From: Hyphomicrobiales bacterium
Lineage (GTDB): Bacteria; Pseudomonadota; Alphaproteobacteria; Rhizobiales; Beijerinckiaceae
Direction of reading: 5' to 3'
Assembly (NCBI GenBank): GCA_028290705.1
Contig: JAQGJH010000003.1
Location: 1 to 61,940 of the forward strand
Length of the DNA: 61,940 nucleotides
The notes beneath the pieces are model-generated. The model was not told where the DNA came from, made no database searches, and worked only from the letters and a program-made list of their open reading frames with translations. Made by a program: the position numbers and the translations under genes. This document shows positions 8,395 through 17,422 of this stretch, piece by piece; position 1 is the stretch's first letter, and each line of letters opens with the position of its first letter.

Positions 8395-10194
8395 ATGGCT
8401 GAGCCGACCAGAACGCCGAAGCCCACGACCTCGCTGCGCGCGCTCCTCCCGCTGGCGCCCTATGCCAGGCGCTACAAGGGCCGGATCCTCGCAGCCCTCG
8501 TGGCGCTCAGCGTGGCCGCGGCCGCGACGCTGACGGTGCCGCTCGCCGTGAAGGGCATGATCGACCACGGCTTCTCGTCCGACAGCGTCGGGGTGATCGA
8601 CTGGTATTTCGGGGCCATGATCGGCGTCGTGGCGGTTCTGGCGCTGGCGTCCGGCTGCCGCTTCTTCCTCGTCATGACGATCGGCGAGCGCGTCGTCGCG
8701 GATTTGCGCGCCGATCTGTTCGCGCATCTGACCAGGCTCGACGCGCAATTCTACGACACGGCGCGCACCGGCGAGCTCGTGTCGCGGCTGACGGCCGACA
8801 CCACCCAGATGAAATCGGCGTTCGGGGCCTCGGCGTCGCTCGCGCTGCGCAACTTCTTCATGTTCATCGGCGCCATCGCCATGATGGTGGTGACGAGCCC
8901 GAAGCTCTCCGCGCTCGTGCTGGTGGCAATTCCGATCATCGTGCTGCCGCTGGTGGCGTCCGGCCGGTCCGTGCGGACGCGCTCGCGTCATGCGCAGGAC
9001 ACGCTGGCGGAGGCGACCTCCTTCGCGGCGGAAAATCTCGGTGCGGTCCGCACCATGCAGGCGTTCGGGGCCGAGCGTTCCACCGTGTCGCGTTTCGCCG
9101 CCGCGGTCGAAGAGTCCTACAGGGCGGCGCGCAACGCCACGGGCGCACGCGCCATTCTCACCACGGTGGCGATCTTCCTCGCCTTCGCGAGTGTCGTCGG
9201 CGTGCTGTGGCTCGGCGCGCAGGACGTGTTGGCGGGGCGCATCACCGGCGGACTGCTGTCGCAGTTCGTGCTTTATGCGGTGTTCGGCGCTGGCGCGCTC
9301 GGCGAATTGAGCCAGGTCTGGAGCGAGATCTCGTCGGCGGCCGGCGCGGCCGGTCGCATCGCGGAAATTCTCGCCGTGAAGCCGTCGATCGTCGCGCCCG
9401 AGAAGCCGACCGCCCTGCCGCGTCCGGCGCGCGGCGAGATCGTGTTCGACCGCATCGGCTTTGCCTATCCGACGCGGCCCGGCACTTCGGCCGTCCAGGA
9501 TCTTTCGTTTCGGATCGCGCCGGGCGAGACGGTCGCGATCGTCGGGCCGTCGGGCGCCGGCAAGTCGACGGTGTTTCAACTGCTGATGCGTTTCTACGAT
9601 CCGACGCAGGGCCGTATCCTGGTCGACGGCGTCGATCTCGTGGCGGCCGATCCGTCCGAGATCCGCGCGCGTATCGCGCTGGTGCCGCAGGATCCCGTGA
9701 TTTTCGGGGCCAGCATCGCGGACAACATCCGCTACGGGCGGGCCGATGCTCCACTCGCGGACGTGCGCGCCGCGGCCGAGCGTGCGGCGGCGTCGGAATT
9801 CGTGATGCGGCTCGACAAGGGCTACGACACGCTGGCGGGCGAGCGCGGCGTGACGCTGTCGGGCGGCCAGCGGCAGCGTCTCGCCATCGCGCGCGCGATC
9901 CTGAAGGACGCCCCGATCCTGCTGCTCGACGAGGCGACCTCGGCGCTCGACGCCGAGAACGAAGTGCTGGTTCAGGCGGCGCTCGAAAACATCATGCAGG
10001 ACCGCACGACGCTGGTGATCGCGCACCGGCTCGCGACCGTGCTCAAGGCCGACCGCATTCTCGTCATGGACGAAGGCCGGATCGTCGAGGAGGGCACGCA
10101 TTCCGCGCTGGTGGCGCGCAACGGTCTCTATGCCCGGCTGGCGCGGCTGCAGTTCGAGACCGGGTTGACGCCGGAAAGCGAAGCGGCGGAGTGA
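8395..10194 (+). CDS. ABC exporter, fused permease and ATPase (MsbA/LmrA-like)
   Basis: This 599-residue half-transporter has an N-terminal six-helix type-1 exporter domain (about residues 25-320) and a C-terminal ATPase. The ATPase has Walker [10 protein letters not shown] (about 384-392), Q-loop VPQDP, signature LSGGQRQR (from about 488), Walker [12 protein letters not shown] (about 507-517) and the H-switch IAHR. It would work as a homodimer in the inner membrane, exporting lipids, a glycolipid or drugs; the cargo cannot be inferred. The intracellular loop [15 protein letters not shown] is typical of the subfamily-B exporters common in Hyphomicrobiales. Its end is 10 bp from the convergent MotB-like gene. 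Confidence 0.92.
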   Translation: MAEPTRTPKPTTSLRALLPLAPYARRYKGRILAALVALSVAAAATLTVPLAVKGMIDHGFSSDSVGVIDWYFGAMIGVVAVLALASGCRFFLVMTIGERVVADLRADLFAHLTRLDAQFYDTARTGELVSRLTADTTQMKSAFGASASLALRNFFMFIGAIAMMVVTSPKLSALVLVAIPIIVLPLVASGRSVRTRSRHAQDTLAEATSFAAENLGAVRTMQAFGAERSTVSRFAAAVEESYRAARNATGARAILTTVAIFLAFASVVGVLWLGAQDVLAGRITGGLLSQFVLYAVFGAGALGELSQVWSEISSAAGAAGRIAEILAVKPSIVAPEKPTALPRPARGEIVFDRIGFAYPTRPGTSAVQDLSFRIAPGETVAIVGPSGAGKSTVFQLLMRFYDPTQGRILVDGVDLVAADPSEIRARIALVPQDPVIFGASIADNIRYGRADAPLADVRAAAERAAASEFVMRLDKGYDTLAGERGVTLSGGQRQRLAIARAILKDAPILLLDEATSALDAENEVLVQAALENIMQDRTTLVIAHRLATVLKADRILVMDEGRIVEEGTHSALVARNGLYARLARLQFETGLTPESEAAE

Positions 10195-10204
10195 GCCCCC
10201 AGGC

Positions 10205-11224
10205 TCAGCGTTCCGTCAGCTTCAGCTCGATCCGGCGATTGCGCCGGTAGGCTTCCTCGGTGTCGGCGGTGTCGATCGGCTGGAACTCGCCGAAGCCGGC
10301 GGCCACCAGCCGCTGCGGAGAGATGCCGCGCGTGACGAGATATTGCACCACCGAAATCGCGCGCGTCGCCGACAGCTCCCAGTTCGAGCGTCCGACGATG
10401 GGCCGCTTGTCGGTATGGCCGTCGACGCGCATCACCCAGCCGATTTCCGGGGGGATCTCGCGTTCGAGATCGGCGACCGCCGCCGCCAGCTTGTCGAGTT
10501 CGGCGCGGCCCTGCGGGTTGAGCGCCGACTGGCCGACCTCGAACAGCACTTCGGACTCGAAGACGAAGCGATCGCCGACGACGCGAATGCCCGGACGATT
10601 GCCGAGGATTTCACGCAGACGGCCGAAGAAGTCGGAGCGGTAGCGGGCGAGTTCCTGGACTTTCTGCGCCAGCGCCACGTTCAGGCGCGAGCCGAGATCG
10701 GCGATGCGGGCCTGGCTCTCGCGGTCGCGCACCTGGGAGGCCGCCAGGGCATCCTCGATGGCGGCGAGTTGCCGGCGCAGGGCCGAGATCTGCTGGTTGA
10801 GAATGTCGACCTGCGCCATGGCGCGGGCGGAAATCAGCCGCTCGGCATCGAGTTGCTTGCGCGCGGCAGAGGCTTCCGCGCCGGCCGAATCCGCGCCGCT
10901 GCGGCCTGCGTCGACGAGCCCCTGTAGACGGGCGTTGTCGCGCTGGCTGGCGTCCAGCGTCGCCTGCAGGGCCGCCAGCGCGGATTGCGAGTCGCCGCGA
11001 TTGGCGCGCTCCAGCGCCAGCAGGGAGGTGAGTTCCTCGATCTGCCGGTTGAGGCGCGACAGCGCCGTATCCTTGCCGCTGACTTCGCGCGACAGGAAGA
11101 ATTGCGCGAGCATGAAGACCGAAAGCAGGAAGATGATGACGAGCAGCATGGTCGACAGAGCGTCGACGAAGCCCGGCCAGTAATCGAACCCGCGCCCCGA
11201 CCGACGGCTGCGCCCCAGCGCCAT
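10205..11224 (-). CDS. MotB/OmpA-like stator protein with long coiled coil
   Basis: The 339-residue protein has a short cytoplasmic N-terminus, one transmembrane helix (about 19-44), a long coiled-coil region (about 50-190) rich in Ala/Gln/Arg/Glu, and a C-terminal OmpA-like peptidoglycan-binding domain (about 225-339) with [20 protein letters not shown] and [10 protein letters not shown]. Asp21 in [11 protein letters not shown] aligns with the proton-conducting Asp of MotB. It overlaps the upstream MotA/ExbB-like gene by one base (TGATG), so the two are almost certainly translated together as one ion-driven complex. It is not TolR or flagellar MotB, and no flagellar genes are nearby. Function unknown; the pair is conserved in Hyphomicrobiales. 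Confidence 0.8.
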   Translation of the reverse strand: MALGRSRRSGRGFDYWPGFVDALSTMLLVIIFLLSVFMLAQFFLSREVSGKDTALSRLNRQIEELTSLLALERANRGDSQSALAALQATLDASQRDNARLQGLVDAGRSGADSAGAEASAARKQLDAERLISARAMAQVDILNQQISALRRQLAAIEDALAASQVRDRESQARIADLGSRLNVALAQKVQELARYRSDFFGRLREILGNRPGIRVVGDRFVFESEVLFEVGQSALNPQGRAELDKLAAAVADLEREIPPEIGWVMRVDGHTDKRPIVGRSNWELSATRAISVVQYLVTRGISPQRLVAAGFGEFQPIDTADTEEAYRRNRRIELKLTER

Positions 11225-12228
11225 CAGCGTCGCTCCGTCTCGGCCGACAGACGTTCGAGCAGCTTGCGGATCTCACCCTGCTGGTCGGCCTGGGCCTCGA
11301 CCCAGCTGCGCACCAGTTGCTGTTCGCTGCGCATGTGCTGCACGAGGCCCTGGATGCCTTCCGCCAGATTGGCCATGGCGGCGGAGGCCGCGCGCGAGTT
11401 TGCCGGATCCGAGGTTGCGGCGAGACGTTCGATCGCCTGGCGGATGTCGGCCGGCAGTCCCGCGGTGTCGGACGAGACCGCGAGGCCGTCGGTCGCATTG
11501 GCCGACAGCGCGTCCTCGAGCTGGTTGTAGAAACGGTTCTGCGCCTGGCCGGCCTGCAGGTCGAGGAAGCCGAGGATGAGCGAGCCCGCGAGGCCGAAGA
11601 GCGATGACGTGAACGCGATGGCCATGCCCTGGATGGGACGCGACAGGCCGTTCTTCAGATCGTCGAACATGACCGTGGCGTCGCCGCCGCCCTGCATGGA
11701 ATTGATCACGCCGCTGATCGACCCGACGGTTTCGAGCAGGCCCCAGAAGGTGCCGAGCAGACCGAGGAAGACGAGCAGGCCCGTGAGGTAGCGGGCGATC
11801 TCGCGCGACTCGTCGAGGCGCGTGCCGATGGAGTCGAGAATGGCGCGCAGCGTGACGGTCGAGATCGAGCGGAGACCGCCGTCGCCCAGCAGCGTCGCCA
11901 TCGGGGCGAGCAGAACCGGGGGCGTCGCGTTGTCGGCCTGTCCGCGCCGCATGGCGTTGACCCAGCGCACTTCGGGAAAGAGCCGCGAGACCTGCCGGAT
12001 CGCCAGCAGGATGCCGATGAGCAGGACGCAGAGGATGAGCGTGTTCAAGCCCGGGTTCGCCTGAAAGGCGACGAAGATCTGCCGATAAAGAATCAGCGCG
12101 ACAAAGCCGGCGAGGATGAGAAAGACCACCATGCGCACGAGAAAGATGCGGGGCGAGGTCAGGAGATAAGGATCGCGGTCAGCCGCCATTTCAGGTTCCA
12201 TCCCGGACGCCGGTGGTGAGTCGGCCAT
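11224..12228 (-). CDS. MotA/TolQ/ExbB-family proton channel protein
   Basis: This 334-residue inner-membrane protein has an N-terminal helix pair (about 28-75), a cytoplasmic segment, and the conserved channel helices LTGLLVFLGLLGTFWGLLET and GMAIAFTSSLFGLAGSLILG, which carry the GLLGTxWG and small-residue signatures of MotA/TolQ/ExbB pentamers. A long hydrophilic C-terminus (about 235-334) is predicted helical. It pairs with the MotB/OmpA-like protein encoded one base downstream. The layout recalls TolQ-TolR, MotA-MotB and the ZorA-ZorB motor of Zorya defence, but no nuclease or helicase partner is present. Role unknown; an envelope or peptidoglycan-linked motor is the best inference. Confidence 0.8.
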   Translation of the reverse strand: MADSPPASGMEPEMAADRDPYLLTSPRIFLVRMVVFLILAGFVALILYRQIFVAFQANPGLNTLILCVLLIGILLAIRQVSRLFPEVRWVNAMRRGQADNATPPVLLAPMATLLGDGGLRSISTVTLRAILDSIGTRLDESREIARYLTGLLVFLGLLGTFWGLLETVGSISGVINSMQGGGDATVMFDDLKNGLSRPIQGMAIAFTSSLFGLAGSLILGFLDLQAGQAQNRFYNQLEDALSANATDGLAVSSDTAGLPADIRQAIERLAATSDPANSRAASAAMANLAEGIQGLVQHMRSEQQLVRSWVEAQADQQGEIRKLLERLSAETERR

Positions 12229-12304
12229 CCCGAGCGCCTAAGAGACTGCAATTCCCGCAAGCATTCAAGCACGGCCATGATTCCGCTGGGACAGCGGCTT
12301 GGCT

Positions 12305-13096
12305 TCAGGCCTTGCGCAAAGCCGCCAGCAGGCTCCGATGCATGTTCTCGTTGCCGACGCAGACGGACGCTGTTTCCATCATCCGGTCGCCGCCATCGGC
12401 ATCCGTCACATAGCCGCCCGCTTCGCGCACGAGCACGATGCCGGCCGCCATGTCCCATGGGCCGAGGCCACGCTCCCAGTAGCAATCGAGACGTCCGGCC
12501 GCCACCATGGCGAGATCGAGCGAAGCGGCGCCCATGCGGCGTGTGCCGCCGGCGCGCGCCATCACGGCGGCGAGTTCCGCCTTGAAGCGCGGGTGCTGAT
12601 CGGCGCGGCCGAGATGCGGGATGCCGCAGCCCACCAGCGCGTCGGCGAAGTCATGCCGGGCGGCGACGCGCAGGCGGCGATTGTTCAGCCATGCGCCCTG
12701 GCCCTTTTCGGCGACATACATGTCGTCGGTCGCGGGATTGTAGACCACGGCGGCGATCATCTGGCCTTCGCGCTCGAGCCCGATCGACACGGCGAACAGG
12801 GGCAGGCCGTGCAGGAAGTTCGTGGTGCCGTCGAGGGGATCGATGTACCAGCGATGCGTCTGGTCCGAGCCCTCGACCGCGCCGCCTTCCTCCATCAGGA
12901 AGCCGTAGCCGGGCCGGGCCTTCGACAATTCCTCGAACAGCACCTTTTCGGCGCGCTTGTCGGCCGCGGTGACGAAATCTCCCGGTCCCTTGACGGAGAC
13001 CTGCAGGTTTTCGACTTCGCCGAGATCGCGCTTCAATCCGCGTCCCGCCTTCACGGCGGCGGCAGTCATGACGTTCATCAGTGCGGAGCGGATCAT
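12305..13096 (-). CDS. suhB: Inositol-monophosphatase family enzyme
   Basis: The 263-residue protein belongs to the Mg-dependent FIG/IMPase superfamily, hydrolysing inositol-1-phosphate or a related sugar phosphate in the cytoplasm. Metal-binding motifs are intact: the EE pair at 69-70, DPLDGTT at 86-92 and the C-terminal GLGPWDMAAG with WD at 214-215. Length fits SuhB/IMPase (about 265). The alternatives, histidinol-phosphate phosphatase or CysQ-like activity, cannot be excluded from sequence. It sits 76 bp upstream of the MotA/ExbB-like gene and 106 bp downstream of the Sel1-repeat gene, all on the minus strand. Confidence 0.9.
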   Translation of the reverse strand: MIRSALMNVMTAAAVKAGRGLKRDLGEVENLQVSVKGPGDFVTAADKRAEKVLFEELSKARPGYGFLMEEGGAVEGSDQTHRWYIDPLDGTTNFLHGLPLFAVSIGLEREGQMIAAVVYNPATDDMYVAEKGQGAWLNNRRLRVAARHDFADALVGCGIPHLGRADQHPRFKAELAAVMARAGGTRRMGAASLDLAMVAAGRLDCYWERGLGPWDMAAGIVLVREAGGYVTDADGGDRMMETASVCVGNENMHRSLLAALRKA

Positions 13097-13202
13097 CGGG
13101 CTGAACTTTCGGGGCGTCTCGAGCGGTCGGTATGGGCGAAGTCAAAGCGGGTCTTACCGCGTCGCATGCAGGAAGATCAAATCTGTGCGCCCTGGCGCGC
13201 GA

Positions 13203-14204
13203 TCAATTGCCGATGAAGCGCCGGACCGCGTCCTCGACCGCCGCCTTGTCGGGCGCAGGCAGATCATTGAGCAGCGTGTCGAGCCATTCGTCCTGAAGGC
13301 CCACGGTGCGGGCGAGAACATGCCATTTCATGGCCTCGACCATGTTGCGCTCGACGCCGCGACCGGATGCGTAAAGGCGAGCCAGTCGATTCATCGCCAC
13401 GGGATTGTTGGAGCCGGCGGCGCGCATGAAGTATTTCGCCGCCGCCTTTTCATCCTTCGCCACGCCCTCGCCGTTGAACAGCATGATGGCGTATTCGACC
13501 TCGGCGGCCGAGTTCCGTTCGTCGGCGGCGCGGCGCATCCACGCGGCCGATTGCGCGAGATCGCGCGGCACGCCCTTGCCTTCGCGGTAGAGAACCGCGA
13601 GCGAATAGGCGCCTTCGTTGCTGCCGAGATCGGCGGCGCGGCGGAACAGGTCGGCGGCGCGCTTGAAATCCTGGATCTCGGCGTCGATCGTCATGATGCC
13701 GAGGTTGTAGAGCGCGCCCGCGTGACCGGCCGCCGCCGCGGTCTTGAACAAGGCCTCGGCGCGCGCCTTGTCCTTCGGGATGCCGCGGCCTTCCAGCGCC
13801 GCGAGGCCGAGCGCGAAGGTCGCCTGCCGGTCGCCGCGATCGGCCGCGAGCTTGTACCAGCGCGCGGCTTCCTCAGGATCGCGCTTGACGCCGAGGCCTT
13901 CCTTGAAGACTTCGGCCACGATGGTCATCGCGGCCGCATCCCGGCTGTTGGTGTCGATCCGCTTCATCGCTTCGCGCATGGCGGTGGCGTAATAGCCGCG
14001 CTGGAACGCCCCGTAGGCGATGTCGCCCTCGGGCGATTCCTGGACGGGCGGCAGGCTGTGGGGCTGGAACTGCGGCGAAAAACCCGGCGCGAGGGACGGC
14101 GGCGCGGACGGCGTGAGACTCGGTCCGCCGGGCACGAGCGTCTGGGCTCCGGCGGGAGACGCCAGGATCAGCAGGGCCAGGGTGAGGACCGGCGTGCAAC
14201 GCAT
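13203..14204 (-). CDS. Secreted Sel1-repeat (TPR-like) protein
   Basis: The 333-residue protein has a signal peptide (MRCTPVLTLALLILASPAGAQ), a proline-rich linker, and about six Sel1-type 36-residue helical repeats. Typical units are AARWYKLAADRGDRQATFAL, YNLGIMTIDAE... and AAKYFMRAAGSNNPVAMNRL. Such periplasmic solenoids bind proteins or peptidoglycan-associated factors. Its ATG overlaps the stop of the ThiE-like gene by one base (TGATG at 14202-14206), so the two are coupled. Being periplasmic and encoded beside a stator-like pair makes it a candidate accessory of that complex, which is inference only. Confidence 0.85.
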   Translation of the reverse strand: MRCTPVLTLALLILASPAGAQTLVPGGPSLTPSAPPSLAPGFSPQFQPHSLPPVQESPEGDIAYGAFQRGYYATAMREAMKRIDTNSRDAAAMTIVAEVFKEGLGVKRDPEEAARWYKLAADRGDRQATFALGLAALEGRGIPKDKARAEALFKTAAAAGHAGALYNLGIMTIDAEIQDFKRAADLFRRAADLGSNEGAYSLAVLYREGKGVPRDLAQSAAWMRRAADERNSAAEVEYAIMLFNGEGVAKDEKAAAKYFMRAAGSNNPVAMNRLARLYASGRGVERNMVEAMKWHVLARTVGLQDEWLDTLLNDLPAPDKAAVEDAVRRFIGN

Positions 14205-14854
14205 CAGTCGACCGGCGCTCCCGAGGTGGCGATCATCGTCATGGCTTCGGCGACCGCCGCGGCGGGGCCGCGCGGATCGTTCCAGACGGCTTCGCGCAGC
14301 GAGATGAAATCCGCGCCGGCGCGCGTCAGCGTGGCGACGTCCTCAAGGCTCGCCGCATAGGCGACGCAGGGTACGTTGAAGATTTCGGCCCACCAGGAGA
14401 CCCGATCGACGATCTGATCCATCGGCGGCACGAAGCCGTCGGGCGCAGGGTCGCCAAAGCTGACGTAATCGACGTCGTGCTCGCCCGCGATCATGGCGTC
14501 GTGCCGCGCGCGCAGGCCACCCGCGCCCAGAATGCGATCCGGTTTAAGCCGTTCGACCGCTTCTTCCAGCGATTTTTCGAGCGTGTCCGGGCTGAGGCGC
14601 ACATGCGCGCCATCCGCGCCGGCGCGCGCAACGAGGCCGGTGGAATCGATCAGCAGCGCGACGCCGTGCGGTTCGGTCACGGGCAGGAGGGCGCGCACGA
14701 TCTTCTTGGCCGAGCCTTCGTCACGCGCCGCGAGCATGACCAGCACGCAGGCCACGTCGCCCGCGGCGAGCGCAGCTTCGAGCGTCGCGGCGAAGTCGCC
14801 GGGCTCGGTGAGCGGCGGCGTCATGAGATAAAGTCGCGTCGATGGTGCAGCCAT
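14204..14854 (-). CDS. ThiE-like protein with degenerate active site
   Basis: The 216-residue TIM-barrel protein resembles thiamine-phosphate synthase (YLMTPPLTEPGDFAATLEAA at the N-terminus, DYVSFGDPAP near the middle, RAGADFISLREAVW near the end). True ThiE enzymes have NDxxxLA, GxHLGQxD and a G-S/T-H motif; here these read LIDSTGLVARA, GAHVRLSPD and GAGGLRARHD. It may therefore be a paralogue with altered substrate or no thiamine role, although annotation pipelines would call it ThiE. ATG at 14854 is preceded by GGACGGA; 14905 would add 17 unconserved residues. It is the first gene of a pair with the Sel1 protein. Confidence 0.7.
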   Translation of the reverse strand: MAAPSTRLYLMTPPLTEPGDFAATLEAALAAGDVACVLVMLAARDEGSAKKIVRALLPVTEPHGVALLIDSTGLVARAGADGAHVRLSPDTLEKSLEEAVERLKPDRILGAGGLRARHDAMIAGEHDVDYVSFGDPAPDGFVPPMDQIVDRVSWWAEIFNVPCVAYAASLEDVATLTRAGADFISLREAVWNDPRGPAAAVAEAMTMIATSGAPVD

Positions 14855-14947
14855 GAAATCCGTCCGTGGGCGCAGCCCTGAGCGGCCGCTTGTGTCGCAA
14901 GTCAATGGGGCGAAAGCGCGACCCGGGTGGCGGAGACGAATGCCGTC

Positions 14948-15694
14948 TCAGCCGCCCATTTTCGCGACGAGCGCGTCTGAAATCTCAAAATTCGCGTAGA
15001 CGTTCTGAACGTCGTCGTTGTCTTCGAGCGAACCGACGAGCTTGAGGATCTTCTCGCCTGCCTCGTCGTCGACCGCAATGCTGTTCTGCGGACGCCAGAT
15101 GAGCGCGGTCCTGCGCGCCTCACCAAACTTTTCTTCGAGGATTTTCTGGACGTCGCGAAGCGATTCCAGCGTCGTGACGATTTCGTAGCCGTCCTCGATG
15201 GAGGAGACGTCGTCGGCGCCGGCCTCGATGGCGGCCTCCATGACGGCATCTTCCGAGCCGATCGACGCCGGATATTCGATGATGCCGATGCGATCGAACA
15301 TGAACGCGACGGCGCCGGTTTCGGCGAGCGCGCCGCCCGCCTTGGTGAAGTAGGAGCGGACTTCGCCGGCCGTGCGGTTGCGATTGTCGGTGAGCGCCTC
15401 GATGATGACCGCGACGCCGCCGGGCGCGTAGCCCTCGTAGCGCACTTCGTCATAGGTCTCGGCATCGCCGCCCGAGGCCTTTTTGATGGCGCGCTCGATA
15501 TTGTCCTTCGGCATGTTTTCGGCGCGCGCGGCCAGCACGGCGGCCCGCAGGCGCGGGTTCATGGCCGGATCGGGCATGCCGGTCTTGGCCGCCACGGTGA
15601 TTTCGCGAGCCAGTTTGGAGAAGAGCTTGGAGCGCACCGCGTCCTGCTTGCCCTTCCGGTGCATGATGTTCTTGAACTGACTATGGCCTGCCAT
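14948..15694 (-). CDS. yebC: YebC/PmpR (TACO1) family protein
   Basis: This 248-residue protein begins [20 protein letters not shown] and contains [20 protein letters not shown] and [17 protein letters not shown], which define the YebC family. Members act as DNA-binding regulators or, as recently shown for several bacteria, as ribosome-associated factors that help translate proline-rich sequences. Length matches the family (about 246). It stands alone on the minus strand downstream of the phosphoesterase gene. In many relatives it lies just upstream of ruvC; here ruvC is 24 kb away. Confidence 0.95.
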   Translation of the reverse strand: MAGHSQFKNIMHRKGKQDAVRSKLFSKLAREITVAAKTGMPDPAMNPRLRAAVLAARAENMPKDNIERAIKKASGGDAETYDEVRYEGYAPGGVAVIIEALTDNRNRTAGEVRSYFTKAGGALAETGAVAFMFDRIGIIEYPASIGSEDAVMEAAIEAGADDVSSIEDGYEIVTTLESLRDVQKILEEKFGEARRTALIWRPQNSIAVDDEAGEKILKLVGSLEDNDDVQNVYANFEISDALVAKMGG

Positions 15695-15800
15695 GAAATC
15701 CTCGATCGACCGATGGGCGCGCCCGCTGGGCCGCGCGCCCGTTCTTCCATATGGGCGGCCTTATACGCCCCGCTCGGGCGGAAATGAAGCGCCGGGGCGC

Positions 15801-16625
15801 TCAGGCGCTCCAGAAATCGGGCAAAGCCTGCGAGAGCCGGCCGCCGAGACGCACCGGCGCGACGGCGCGCGCGAGGCCCGTAGCGTCGTCGAGATCGACC
15901 GCGAGGCCGCAGAGCGTCGCCTCCCCCATGGCGGGTTCGAAGCGGCCGGCGGGTATTTTCCGGGTGAAGCGGCGCAGCGGTTCTTCCTTGTCCATGCCGA
16001 TGACCGAGTCGAAGTCTCCGGTCATGCCGGCGTCGCTCTGGAACGCGGTCCCGCCGGGCAGGATCTGGTGATCGGCGGTGGGCACGTGCGTGTGGGTGCC
16101 CACCACCAGGCTGGCGCGGCCGTCGCAGAAATGCCCCATGGCCATTTTCTCGCTGGTGGTTTCGGCGTGGAAATCCAGCAGGAAAGCGTCGCAGCCGAGG
16201 CCGAGCGGGCAGGCGGAAATCTCCCGCTCGACGGACGCGAAGGGGTCGTCCATCGCATCCATGAAGATCCGCCCCATGGCGTTCATGACGAGAACGCGCT
16301 GTCCGGCGCGGGTTTCGAAGAGATTGGCCCCGCGCCCCGGCGTGCCGGCCGGATAATTGGCCGGGCGCAGCAGGCGCGGCTGGCGCTCGATGAACACGAG
16401 GGCTTCGCGCTGGTCGAAGGAGTGATTGCCGAGCGTGACGCAATCCGCGCCCGCGCCCAGAAATTCGTCGCAGATGGCCTCGGTGATGCCGAAGCCCCCG
16501 GCGGCGTTTTCGCCGTTCACCACGACGAAATCGAGCGCGTACCGGGTCCGGAGGTCCGGGAGATGGTCCAGGAGCGCGGCGCGCCCGGCGCGGCCGACGA
16601 CATCGCCGATGAAAAGCAGACGCAT
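15801..16625 (-). CDS. YmdB-like metallophosphoesterase (TIGR00282)
   Basis: The 274-residue protein starts MRLLFIGDVVGRAGRAAL and has the dinuclear metal ligands of the YmdB/TIGR00282 family: Asp8, Glu39 and Asn40 in VVNGENAAGG, Asn67-His68 in TLGNHSFD, His in LLDFHAE, and HTH in VVGTHTHVPTAD. Family members hydrolyse 2',3'-cyclic nucleotides or related phosphodiesters; the exact substrate here is unknown. ATG at 16625 is preceded by GGGGAT and follows the stop of the 5-FCL gene by 2 bp, so they are co-transcribed, a common pairing in alphaproteobacteria. Confidence 0.9.
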   Translation of the reverse strand: MRLLFIGDVVGRAGRAALLDHLPDLRTRYALDFVVVNGENAAGGFGITEAICDEFLGAGADCVTLGNHSFDQREALVFIERQPRLLRPANYPAGTPGRGANLFETRAGQRVLVMNAMGRIFMDAMDDPFASVEREISACPLGLGCDAFLLDFHAETTSEKMAMGHFCDGRASLVVGTHTHVPTADHQILPGGTAFQSDAGMTGDFDSVIGMDKEEPLRRFTRKIPAGRFEPAMGEATLCGLAVDLDDATGLARAVAPVRLGGRLSQALPDFWSA

Positions 16626-16627
16626 GA

Positions 16628-17200
16628 TTATCCCCGGGCTGCCGATCGCCGGTTCTGGCGGCAATCCACGATCTCGCGTTCCGTTACCACGAAATCGAGC
16701 GGATGATCGTGGGGTTCGTCGGGAATTGCGGGGATTTCCTGTACCGAATAGGCGATTCCGACGGTCGTGACCGGCGGCAGGACTGCGAGCGTCCGGTCGT
16801 AATGGCCCTTTCCGTAGCCGATCCGATGCCCGCGCCGGTCGAAAGCCGCGAGTGGGACCAGCAGGGTGGCGGGCTCGACGAGGGGGGCGGAGCCAAGCGG
16901 CTCCATGAGGCCGAACGGGGCCGGCGCCAGTGTGTCGGCCTCGGCCCAGAGCCGGAACAGGAGGCGGTCGGGAGTCACCACCGGGAGCGCCGAGGCATGT
17001 CCGAGGGTGCGCAGTCGCGCGAGAGAGGGGCGGGGATCGGCCTCTCGGCGGATCGGCCAATAGGCGGCGACGACGCCGCCGGGCAGGCGGGAGGCGAGGC
17101 TTTCGACCGCGCGGGCGATGGCTTCGGCGGCGGCTTCGCGCGTCTCGGCGTCCAAACGGTCCCGGCGCTCGAGGGCTTCTGCCCGGAGGGCGGTCTTCAT
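16628..17200 (-). CDS. ygfA: 5-formyltetrahydrofolate cyclo-ligase
   Basis: The 190-residue enzyme converts 5-formyl-THF to 5,10-methenyl-THF with ATP, clearing an inhibitory folate. It shows the N-terminal basic RxxRRDxL-like segment, VAAYWPIRREADPRP for substrate binding and the Mg-ATP motif RIGYGKGHYDRTLA near residues 127-140. It lies directly downstream of the probable 6S RNA gene, the arrangement seen in E. coli (ssrS-ygfA) and across Proteobacteria, and its transcription may be linked to 6S RNA. Two bases separate it from the phosphoesterase gene. Confidence 0.93.
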   Translation of the reverse strand: MKTALRAEALERRDRLDAETREAAAEAIARAVESLASRLPGGVVAAYWPIRREADPRPSLARLRTLGHASALPVVTPDRLLFRLWAEADTLAPAPFGLMEPLGSAPLVEPATLLVPLAAFDRRGHRIGYGKGHYDRTLAVLPPVTTVGIAYSVQEIPAIPDEPHDHPLDFVVTEREIVDCRQNRRSAARG

Positions 17201-17226
17201 CGCCGAAAGCTCATGCTGGACGCCGG

Positions 17227-17383
17227 AAAATCAAGGTGCGGGCCACGATGGCCGTGGGACATCGATCCCGGGAACCTACAACGTAGGTGGGCGCCATGTG
17301 ACCAAGTCCACGGACAAGGTCAGGGACAGCTCCCTGAGAGATCGATAAGGCCCCGGGAATACAGATCCAACACGCACCCCGCA
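17227..17383 (-). ncRNA. ssrS: Probable 6S RNA (SsrS)
   Basis: The 222-bp gap upstream of the 5-FCL gene has no ORF but has 6S-like features on the minus strand. The ends can pair (GGGGTGCG near 17381 with CGCACCTT near 17237). Internal hairpins are present, including CAGGGAGCTGTCCCTG and CACCTACGTTGTAGGT, and a T-rich stretch follows the CCTTGA near 17231. At about 155 nt it fits alphaproteobacterial 6S RNA, which mimics an open promoter and holds the housekeeping RNA polymerase. Position immediately before ygfA is the classic 6S locus. The exact ends are estimates and no covariance search was run. Confidence 0.6.
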
Positions 17384-17422
17384 GCGCCGCCCGACCAATG
17401 TAGGGCGGACCGGCGCGCGGCG

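Noticed and set aside
7990-10101. A very long open frame on the minus strand opposite the ABC exporter
   Set aside because: It is a high-GC shadow of the exporter. Its product is His/Arg/Gly-rich with no fold signature; only its last 77 codons (rpmE) are real.
10205-12228. Zorya-type anti-phage system (ZorA/ZorB)
   Set aside because: The pair has the same folds, but no zorC, zorD or zorE-like gene is near, the neighbours are housekeeping genes, and the pair is conserved chromosomal content rather than a defence island.
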